Shown here: one piece after another, positions 53,919 through 64,000 of the stretch
Layout: each line of letters begins with the position of its first letter
How positions within the stretch are numbered: the stretch's first letter is position 1
Source of the DNA: Mycobacterium sp. ST-F2
GTDB lineage: Bacteria > Actinomycetota > Actinomycetes > Mycobacteriales > Mycobacteriaceae
Direction of reading: 5' to 3'
Assembly (NCBI RefSeq): GCF_001905655.1
Contig: NZ_JMHT01000069.1
Coordinates: 62,001 to 126,000 of the forward strand
Length of the DNA stretch: 64,000 nucleotides
Made by a program: the position numbers and the translations under genes
Notes under the pieces: model-generated
The model's database searches: none
Seen by the model: the letters and a program-made list of their open reading frames with translations, nothing else
Told to the model about the DNA's origin: nothing

Positions 53919-55137
53919 CTCCGGACAGTGGTCGCCGAACGGCGGAGACCCCTCGCTCAACGAGATTCGACGGGTCGACCGGTACTTCGACGCGCTCGCG
54001 GCCGACCAGCACGCATACTCCACGGATTCCACCGAAGCCGAACTGGCCTTTCTCCTCGCCGACTGGCGCGACAGCATCCGCGAACCCGCGATGACGACGC
54101 CCGTCACGGCCCGCGACGCGGTGGCGGCTCTACAGAACGGGTTGCACCGCAAGGAGTCCCGGACCTCGCTGACGATCGTCGGCTCCGTCGCGGCCGCGCT
54201 GCTGTGCCTCGGGGGCTTCGGTACCGCGATCTACACGGCCGGACCGGACTCCTCGCTGTACGGCCTGCATACGGCCATGTTCGGCACCGACAAGGCCAGC
54301 CGCGACGATCAGGTCATGCTGGCCGCGCAGACCGAAATGCAGCAGGTGCAGCAGCTGATCGACAACGGCCAGTGGCAGCAGGCGCAGGAGAAGCTGCAGG
54401 CGCTGAGCCCGACAGTCCAGAGCGTCGACGCCCCGGAACACAAACAGCAGCTGATCAAGCAGTGGAATGCCTTGACCTACAAGGTGGTTGAGCAGGACCC
54501 CGCTGCCACGCTGCCGCCGGCGGGGGAGCCGATGCCGGTCCTGCCGTCCTCGCCGCTGACGCTGCTGCCGGTACCGGTGGTGGAGACGACGTCGTCGTCG
54601 AGCTCGTCATCCAGCACGTCGACCACCTCGACGTCGGACACGAGCACGTCCGCGTCGTCGTCCACCTCGCCGACGTCCTCGACGTCGCAGCCGTCGGAAT
54701 CGACGTCCCCGACCGAGACGACGAGTTCAGCGTCGTCGACGGCGTCGAGCAGCTCGACGGTCACCTCGTCGCCGTCATCCTCGACATCGGCAGTCACCTC
54801 GGCGCCGTCCACGGTGTCGTCGACCGCTTCGGCGACGGCCACCTCGACCGCGACTGTGCCGTCGAGCGAGCCCGTCGTCACCAACCCGCCCACGGCGACT
54901 GCCACGGTCATTCCGTCCACGGTGGCGTCTCCGACGCAGAACCCGGCGCCCGCGCAGACCGTCACGACCGTCGCCCCGACCGTCACGACGCCCTCAGTGA
55001 CCACACCGGCACCGACTGTCCCACCGGCTCCTGCGTCTCCGTCGGTCAAGGAGACGCAGCAGCAGGAGCCGACGCGCGAGCGTTCGGTCGTGACCACGAC
55101 GGAAGTACCGTCGGGATCAGGGCACGGCCAGCACTGA
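53911..55137 (+). CDS. rsdA: Anti-sigma-D factor RsdA with long Ser/Thr tail
   Basis: A 408-residue membrane protein. The cytoplasmic sigma-binding domain is about residues 1-82 (NEIRRVDRYFDALAADQHAY). A single transmembrane helix follows at about 86-109 (SLTIVGSVAAALLCLGGFGT), then an outer helical part (110-200), and a very long low-complexity tail of Ser/Thr (226-320) and Pro/Thr (321-378). RsdA sequesters SigD and is destroyed by regulated proteolysis to release it. The tail is far longer than I recall for M. tuberculosis RsdA. The ATG at 53911 is used; a GTG at 53905 would add two residues. Confidence 0.9.
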   Translation: MPDSGQWSPNGGDPSLNEIRRVDRYFDALAADQHAYSTDSTEAELAFLLADWRDSIREPAMTTPVTARDAVAALQNGLHRKESRTSLTIVGSVAAALLCLGGFGTAIYTAGPDSSLYGLHTAMFGTDKASRDDQVMLAAQTEMQQVQQLIDNGQWQQAQEKLQALSPTVQSVDAPEHKQQLIKQWNALTYKVVEQDPAATLPPAGEPMPVLPSSPLTLLPVPVVETTSSSSSSSSTSTTSTSDTSTSASSSTSPTSSTSQPSESTSPTETTSSASSTASSSSTVTSSPSSSTSAVTSAPSTVSSTASATATSTATVPSSEPVVTNPPTATATVIPSTVASPTQNPAPAQTVTTVAPTVTTPSVTTPAPTVPPAPASPSVKETQQQEPTRERSVVTTTEVPSGSGHGQH

Positions 55138-55183
55138 GCCACGCGGCGGTTGGTCCGGCCGTTGAGTCTGTAATGAGAGCGCG

Positions 55184-55286
55184 GCTTACTCGGCTTTTTG
55201 TGCCGTGAGTACAGGGTGAATGCGGAATGCCCCGGTTTGGGCGTTGACTCTGAAGCCTCGGCGCTGCTTACTCGGCTTTTTGCGCC
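55184..55286. repeat. 21-bp direct repeat between rsdA and the DUF5319 gene
   Basis: GCTTACTCGGCTTTTTGTGCC (first 20 bases at 55184-55203) recurs at 55266-55286 with a single T/C change, start to start 82 bp. The TTTTT run in each could end a transcript, but no strong stem precedes it. The gap of 204 bp between convergent genes holds nothing else I can name. Confidence 0.7.
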
Positions 55287-55317
55287 CTCAGCGCAACATC
55301 AACGTGACCAGACGTGA

Positions 55318-57432
<2,115 letters not shown>

Positions 57433-57455
57433 CTGACAGGGAAGTCAAAGAACAC

Positions 57456-58592
57456 ATGCGTGACATGGTCGAAATCGGCATGGGCCGGACCGCTCGTCGT
57501 ACCTACGAACTCGACGACATCAACATCGTGCCGTCGCGGCGCACCCGCTCCAGCCAGGACGTGTCCACGGCCTGGCAGCTGGACGCCTACCGGTTCGAGA
57601 TTCCGGTCCTGGCGCACCCGACCGACTCGTTGGTGTCGCCCGAGTTCGCCATCGAGATGGGCCGTCTCGGCGGCCTCGGTGTGCTCAACGGTGAAGGACT
57701 CGTCGGCCGCCACCGCGATGTCGAGGACAAGCTCGCGCAGGTGGTCGAGCTGGCCGCCAAGGAGGACGACCCGTCGGCAGCCGTCCGGCTGCTGCAGCAG
57801 CTCCACGCGGCGCCGCTGGACCCCGAGCTGCTGGGTGCCGCCGTCGCGCGGGTCCGGGAGGCCGGCGTCACCACCGCGGTGCGCGTCAGCCCGCAGAACG
57901 CCCAGGCCCTGACGTCGACGCTGGTCGCAGCCGGGATCGACCTGCTGGTCATCCAGGGCACCATCATCTCGGCCGAGCGGGTGGCGCAAGACGGTGAGCC
58001 GCTCAATCTCAAGACCTTCATCTCCGAGCTGGACGTGCCGGTGGTGGCCGGTGGCGTGCTCGACCACCGCACCGCGCTGCATCTGATGCGCACCGGTGCG
58101 GCCGGCGTCATCGTCGGCTACGGCTCGACCTACGGCGCCACGACCAGCGACGAGGTCCTGGGCATCAGCGTGCCGATGGCCACCGCCATCGCCGACGCCG
58201 CCGCCGCGCGCCGCGAGTACCTCGACGAGACCGGCGGCCGCTACGTGCACGTGCTGGCCGACGGCGACATCCACACCTCGGGCGACCTGGCCAAGGCCAT
58301 CGCCTGCGGCGCCGACGCGGTCCTCCTGGGCACCCCGTTGGCCGCCGCTGCCGAAGCGCCTGGTGACGGCTGGTTCTGGCCCGCCGCTGCCGCGCATCCG
58401 TCGCTCCCGCGCGGTGCGCTGCTGCAGGTCGCGCTGGGTGAGCGTCCGTCGCTCGATCACGTGCTCAACGGCCCGTCCGACGACCCCTTCGGCTCGCTCA
58501 ACCTGGTCGGCGGTCTGCGTCGCTCGATGGCCAAGGCCGGGTACTGCGACCTCAAGGAGTTTCAGAAGGTCGGGCTGACCGTCGGTAGCTAG
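57456..58592 (+). CDS. guaB3: GuaB3 family IMPDH-related protein
   Basis: A 378-residue protein of the actinobacterial GuaB3 type, an IMPDH/GMP-reductase-fold enzyme without CBS domains. It has MVEIGMGRTARRTYELDDIN, LLVIQGTIISAERVA in place of the usual catalytic loop, and GYCDLKEFQKVGLTVGS at the end. GuaB3 proteins have been described as GMP-reductase-like, and the activity in mycobacteria is not settled. An ATG at 57465 (MVEIG) is the M. tuberculosis start; the ATG at 57456 adds three residues. It lies 23 bp after guaB2. Confidence 0.88.
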   Translation: MRDMVEIGMGRTARRTYELDDINIVPSRRTRSSQDVSTAWQLDAYRFEIPVLAHPTDSLVSPEFAIEMGRLGGLGVLNGEGLVGRHRDVEDKLAQVVELAAKEDDPSAAVRLLQQLHAAPLDPELLGAAVARVREAGVTTAVRVSPQNAQALTSTLVAAGIDLLVIQGTIISAERVAQDGEPLNLKTFISELDVPVVAGGVLDHRTALHLMRTGAAGVIVGYGSTYGATTSDEVLGISVPMATAIADAAAARREYLDETGGRYVHVLADGDIHTSGDLAKAIACGADAVLLGTPLAAAAEAPGDGWFWPAAAAHPSLPRGALLQVALGERPSLDHVLNGPSDDPFGSLNLVGGLRRSMAKAGYCDLKEFQKVGLTVGS

Positions 58593-58659
58593 TACCGACG
58601 GTAGCGAGTTAGGCATACCTTGGTAGCTGGTTACCGAGCGGTAGGTCCATACTTCTGCC

Positions 58660-60384
58660 ATGGAGCCTGACTACGACGTCTTGATCATCGGCTCGGGGTT
58701 CGGAGGCAGCGTCAGCGCCCTCCGACTCACCGAGAAGGGTTACCGCGTTGGAGTGTTGGAAGCCGGCCCCCGGTATTCCGACGCCGACTTCGCAAAGACC
58801 TCGTGGGACCTGCGAAAGTTCCTGTGGGCCCCCAAGTTCGGCATGTACGGCATCCAGCGGATCCACCTGCTGCGCAACGTGATGATCCTGGCCGGCGCGG
58901 GTGTCGGCGGTGGTTCGCTGAACTACGCCAATACCCTCTACATCCCGCCGGACCCGTTCTTCAACGACCCGCAGTGGAAGAACATCACCGACTGGCGCGC
59001 CGAACTGATGCCGCACTACGAGCAGGCGCAGCGCATGCTCGGTGTGGTCAAGAACCCGACGTTCACCGACGCGGACAGGATCATCAAAGAGGTCGCCGAG
59101 GACATGGGCTGCGCCGACACGTTCGTCGCGACGCCCGTCGGCGTGTTTTTCGGCCCCGACGGTGAGAAGACCCCGGGCAAGACGGTGCCCGATCCCTACT
59201 TCGGCGGGGCGGGCCCGGCGCGCACCGGCTGCATCGAGTGCGGCGAGTGCATGACCGGCTGCCGGCACGGCGCCAAGAACACGCTGGTGAAGAACTACCT
59301 CGGTCTTGCGGAAAAGGCTGGGGCGCAAGTACATCCGCTCACCACGGTCACCAGCTTCCAGCAGCGCGGCGACGGGCTGTGGGAGGTGTCGACCCGACGC
59401 ACCAACGGCAAGGTGCGGCGCGGCAAGCGGACCTTCACCGCCAAGTACCTCATCGTGGCGGCGGGCACGTACAACACCCAGAAGCTGCTGTTCAAGGTGC
59501 GCGACACCGGCAAGCTGACCAAGCTGTCGGACAAGCTCGGCGTGCTGACCCGGACCAACTCCGAATCCATCGTGGGTGCCCAGACCCGCGAGGTGCCGAC
59601 GGACATGGATCTGACGCACGGCGTGGCCATCACGTCGTCGATCCACCCGACGCCGGATACCCACATCGAACCCGTGCGGTACGGCAAGGGCTCCAACGCG
59701 ATGGGCATGCTGCAGACGCTCATGACGGACGGTGCCGGCCCGCAGGGCACCGACGTGCCGCGGTGGAGGCAGTTCCTGGATCAGGCCGGCGAGGATCCGC
59801 GTGAGCTGATCCGGCTGCTCAACCCGCAGCGGTGGAGCGAGCGCACGGTGATCGCACTGGTGATGCAGCACCTCGACAACTCGATCACCACGTTCACCAA
59901 GCGTGGTCCTGGTGGCATCCGCATCATGTCGTCCAAGCAGGGCCACGGCGAGCCCAACCCGACGTGGATTCCGGTGGGCAACGAGGCGACCCGGCGGATG
60001 GCCGAGAAGGTCGGCGGTATCGCAGGCGGCACGTGGGGCGAGCTGTTCAACATCCCGCTGACCGCCCACTTCCTGGGCGGCGCGGCGATCGGCGACAGCC
60101 CGGCGAGCGGTGTCATCGACCCGTACCACCGCGTCTACAACTACCCGACGCTGTTCGTCACCGACGGTGCCGCGATTTCGGCGAATCTCGGTGTGAACCC
60201 GTCGCTTTCGATCGCGGCGCAGGCCGAGCGTGCGGCATCGCTGTGGCCGAACAAGGGACAGGACGACCCGCGTCCGGCACAGGGTGAGCCCTACCAGCGG
60301 ATCGATCCGGTCGCGCCGGACCGTCCCGTCGTCCCCGCCGACGCCCCCGGTGCGCTGCGCCGGCTGCCGATCACCCCGGTTTAA
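58660..60384 (+). CDS. choD: ChoD-type GMC oxidoreductase (putative cholesterol oxidase)
   Basis: A 574-residue FAD enzyme syntenic with M. tuberculosis choD (Rv3409c). It has the GSGFGGSVSALRLTEKGYRV Rossmann region, GVGGGSLNYANTLY and the C-terminal AHFLGGAAIG and VNPSLSIAAQAERAA. Residues 191-201 (CIECGECMTGC) make a C-x2-C-x2-C-x3-C ferredoxin-like cluster. Cholesterol oxidase activity has been reported for the M. tuberculosis protein, but the Cys cluster and weak likeness to Streptomyces oxidases leave its true substrate open. It follows guaB3 by 67 bp and is paralogous to 19021-20736. Confidence 0.88.
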   Translation: MEPDYDVLIIGSGFGGSVSALRLTEKGYRVGVLEAGPRYSDADFAKTSWDLRKFLWAPKFGMYGIQRIHLLRNVMILAGAGVGGGSLNYANTLYIPPDPFFNDPQWKNITDWRAELMPHYEQAQRMLGVVKNPTFTDADRIIKEVAEDMGCADTFVATPVGVFFGPDGEKTPGKTVPDPYFGGAGPARTGCIECGECMTGCRHGAKNTLVKNYLGLAEKAGAQVHPLTTVTSFQQRGDGLWEVSTRRTNGKVRRGKRTFTAKYLIVAAGTYNTQKLLFKVRDTGKLTKLSDKLGVLTRTNSESIVGAQTREVPTDMDLTHGVAITSSIHPTPDTHIEPVRYGKGSNAMGMLQTLMTDGAGPQGTDVPRWRQFLDQAGEDPRELIRLLNPQRWSERTVIALVMQHLDNSITTFTKRGPGGIRIMSSKQGHGEPNPTWIPVGNEATRRMAEKVGGIAGGTWGELFNIPLTAHFLGGAAIGDSPASGVIDPYHRVYNYPTLFVTDGAAISANLGVNPSLSIAAQAERAASLWPNKGQDDPRPAQGEPYQRIDPVAPDRPVVPADAPGALRRLPITPV

Positions 60385-60386
60385 CT

Positions 60387-60440
60387 GGGATTTTGTGCAC
60401 GATTTTCCGCGGTCGCCGCGAAAAATCGTGCACAAATCCC
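60387..60440 (+). terminator. Long hairpin between choD and guaA
   Basis: Left arm 60387-60412 and right arm 60416-60440 are complementary over about 25 bp apart from a one-base indel and one mismatch, with a 3-base loop. The stem contains TTTGTGCACGATTTT. It starts 3 bp after the choD stop and is the likely terminator for the guaB-choD run. Confidence 0.8.
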
Positions 60441-60489
60441 TGGGTCAGGCGGCGCCGTGACTCCCGATGCCCACCACTAGACTGAGCGG

Positions 60490-62062
<1,573 letters not shown>

Positions 62063-63988
62063 TCAGCGCGGCGGGTCGCCCCGCCAGGCGAAGCTGTTGA
62101 CGTACTGGCCCATGTCGAGCGCGAGTTGCAGGCCGACGGCCGACGGCTTCCCCGATCCGAAGTCGGGCCCGAATCGGTGATATGGGCCGGCTGCGGCGGC
62201 AATCAGTGCCAGGTCGTTCTTGACTGCCACCAACGCCAGCAGCCGCATCCGGGTGTATTCACGGCTGGCGCCTTGTGGATACCAATCGGCAACGACGCCG
62301 TAGCCGGCGTGGTACCCGACCATGGCGTTCGGAATCTCGTACGCCGTCTTGGCATCTGGATAGGAGGACTTGATCAATTCGGCCGCAATGTCTTTCGGGC
62401 TACGTCCGGCCGCCGGACGGCTGAACAGCTGCAGCATCCCACCGTCGCCGGCCAGGAGTTTCGCGAGCACACCGTGATCGTCCTTGGTCACGTCATAGGC
62501 CGATCCAGCGGCCGGGTAGGCGACGCTGAACGAGCCGTCGGGCGCGGTGAATCGGGGGTTGAGCGTCACCGGCTCGCCCATCGGCGGGTGCCCGCACTCC
62601 GGGGGACACATGTACCGCATCGCCGGTTTCGACAGCAGCCCGGACACCCCGACCATGAGCGCACCCACCACCACAGCGGCGAGGACGAGTGCCAGGCCGA
62701 CCTGTGCGCGTTTCGTGGTCGGGGTTGGCGTGCCGGCATAGGCGCCGGAGTGCCACGAATAGCCGGGGAGCAGTCCCACGCTGAGATCGTCGTCGGTGGC
62801 GTCGGCGGCTCGCGTGAACCGGCCGTGCCGCTGGCTGTATCGAGCAGTCCGTGACGATGCCCGGGTCGCCGCGCCGCAGGCTGCGCAGAACGGGGCGTCG
62901 GGGACCACGTGGCCGCATTGAGCACATAGCAGCGGTTCGTCCATGTTCACCGCGTCGTGCTCTTCATGCAGCAGGGCCAGATGCAGCCCGATGCGTAATG
63001 CCAGCAGCGCGACAGCGGTGAGCGTCAGATCCAGGGTGAGCAGCAGCCACTGGGACAGCTGAGCGGCATCGATCAGCCCGAGCAGAGCGAACAGTACGCC
63101 GACGATGACCGCCGTCGCCGTCAGAATCAGGCGGACGTAGCCGCGGTGCTGATGCGCTTTGTTCGGTGGGCGGGTGAACCACAGGGCCGCACCGATGAGG
63201 CCACCGACCGTGGCGGCGATGATGGGCATCGCGAAACCGCGGATGGCCCCCTCGATCAACAGCCCCTGCAGCGGACGGTCCCGGTTGACGACACCGGTGG
63301 CGAATTGCGGGGCCAGCCTGGTCAGACACGCGGCGGCGGTGAAATAGATGGCGGCATTGGCGCCAATAACATAGCCGTGCAAGGCTTCTCGGTGTCCGGG
63401 CCGGACCAGTCGGATTACCAGGGTCGGCACTTGCATGATCAGGAGGCCGCCGAGGGTGACGCCGCTACCGGTGCTCAGCACGCGGGCCGCCGCGACGCCG
63501 GCACCAAACGGGATGCCGTAGGACCGCGCGGTTGCGGCACCGGTGATCAGTGCCCAGGCCACCCCGAGGATGACGCCCATCACTGCGGCCAATAGGAGAT
63601 TGCCGCGGGGGGCATCCCGGTTGAATTCGGATTCCCGGACATAGATTCCGAAGATCACCGGCAGTCCCAGGACTGCCACGGCAGCCAGTGCGCCGGGCAG
63701 GCGCAGGGTCGCGGTGGCCGCCAGTGCGAGCACCAGGGCGACGATGCCGATCAGGAACGACGTCCGCGACTTCGGGGACAGGTGCGGGAACAGCGAACTG
63801 GTGATCGACAGCCGGAACAGTCGCTCGCCCGGCGCGGCACTGAATGAACGGGCCCGCAGCCAGTCTGGTCCGTCGTGCTGATGCTTGCTCAGCGGTGCGC
63901 CGCACAGTCCGCAGTACTCGCCGGCCGGGACGTCCAGCTGGCAGACCCCGCACTCCATCACGGGCCGGTCTTGGAGCTCAACGCTCAT
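62063..63988 (-). CDS. Zinc-ribbon polytopic membrane protein
   Basis: A 641-residue protein. An N-terminal zinc ribbon (CGVC at 13-16 and CGLC at 26-29) precedes about eight hydrophobic segments (78-340). A second zinc ribbon is in LLCAQCGHVVPDAPFCAACG (about residues 350-370), followed by a further membrane segment (about 425-450) and an extracytoplasmic domain to the end (FTAPDGSFSVAYPAAGSAYD; YHRFGPDFGSGKPSAVG). I do not recognise a function. The outer C-terminal part is like small mycobacterial secreted-domain proteins. It converges on guaA with 1 bp between the stops. Confidence 0.72.
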   Translation of the reverse strand: MSVELQDRPVMECGVCQLDVPAGEYCGLCGAPLSKHQHDGPDWLRARSFSAAPGERLFRLSITSSLFPHLSPKSRTSFLIGIVALVLALAATATLRLPGALAAVAVLGLPVIFGIYVRESEFNRDAPRGNLLLAAVMGVILGVAWALITGAATARSYGIPFGAGVAAARVLSTGSGVTLGGLLIMQVPTLVIRLVRPGHREALHGYVIGANAAIYFTAAACLTRLAPQFATGVVNRDRPLQGLLIEGAIRGFAMPIIAATVGGLIGAALWFTRPPNKAHQHRGYVRLILTATAVIVGVLFALLGLIDAAQLSQWLLLTLDLTLTAVALLALRIGLHLALLHEEHDAVNMDEPLLCAQCGHVVPDAPFCAACGAATRASSRTARYSQRHGRFTRAADATDDDLSVGLLPGYSWHSGAYAGTPTPTTKRAQVGLALVLAAVVVGALMVGVSGLLSKPAMRYMCPPECGHPPMGEPVTLNPRFTAPDGSFSVAYPAAGSAYDVTKDDHGVLAKLLAGDGGMLQLFSRPAAGRSPKDIAAELIKSSYPDAKTAYEIPNAMVGYHAGYGVVADWYPQGASREYTRMRLLALVAVKNDLALIAAAAGPYHRFGPDFGSGKPSAVGLQLALDMGQYVNSFAWRGDPPR

Positions 63989-64000
63989 GCGCGATCCGCC

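Noticed and set aside
54477-55142. A 221-codon Asp/Val-rich minus-strand frame
   Set aside because: It is the complement of the Ser/Thr-rich rsdA tail; the repeats explain the long open frame.

Overview
The window is high-GC actinobacterial DNA and almost certainly comes from a rapidly growing Mycobacterium (Mycolicibacterium). The gene order nnrD-gadB-alr-tsaE-tsaB-rimI-tsaD-groES-groEL1-whiB3-(Rv3415c-like)-sigD-rsdA-(DUF5319)-guaB2-guaB3-choD-guaA is the M. tuberculosis Rv3433c to Rv3396c block as I recall it. WhiB3, SigD, RsdA and a GroEL1 with a His-rich tail are mycobacterial hallmarks. Names given as homologues come from reading the proteins by eye; no search was run.

Layout. (1) 1-3.9 kb: the 3' part of a biotin-independent malonate decarboxylase operon (mdcB end, mdcC, a fused mdcD/E, mdcG, mdcH), closed by a strong hairpin. 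(2) 3.9-5.5 kb: a DUF222/HNH (13E12-type) gene with a perfect mycobacterial SOS box at its start, next to what looks like an IS end scar. (3) 5.5-9.5 kb: a mannitol-type PTS locus (DeoR regulator, one-chain EIICBA, divergent zinc dehydrogenase) with a phased TGGGCA operator array in the divergent gap. (4) 9.9-17.6 kb: conserved housekeeping genes for NAD(P)HX repair, glutamate decarboxylase, alanine racemase and the tRNA t6A genes. (5) 17.6-32.6 kb: a first accessory block lying between tsaD and groES, which are neighbours in M. tuberculosis. It holds an NTF2-like/EamA pair, a P450-reductase-Rieske-GMC oxidoreductase operon with a divergent PucR regulator, a DUF4393 (Abi-alpha)/DUF445/USP run, and a small locus of LuxR pseudo-receiver, unknown protein, stand-alone carrier protein and MAO-type flavoenzyme. 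(6) 32.7-34.9 kb: groES-groEL1 behind a perfect CIRCE; the groEL1 3' end contains a Bxb1-type attB. (7) 34.9-51.7 kb: a second accessory block between groEL1 and whiB3, with a tiny secreted protein, truncated haemoglobin, membrane cyclase, enoyl-CoA hydratase, diiron protein, P450, a giant cyclase/ATPase/LuxR regulator, OsmC, two TetR loci with visible operators, a DNA glycosylase and a K+/H+ antiporter with a TrkA-type partner. (8) 51.7-64 kb: the conserved whiB3/sigD/guaB/choD/guaA block and a zinc-ribbon membrane protein.

Best candidates for something undescribed: the carrier-protein/MAO mini-locus (29.4-32.6 kb) under a regulator whose receiver lacks its phosphoacceptor; the oxygenase operon in which one reductase sits beside both a P450 and a Rieske oxygenase and which includes a ChoD paralogue; and the CxxCxxCxxxC ferredoxin-type motif in both ChoD-like flavoproteins. 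Several near-perfect palindromes (9.9, 40.15, 44.5, 48.25 and 60.4 kb) are the clearest unexplained DNA-level signals. I saw no tRNA, rRNA, CRISPR array or intact transposase.
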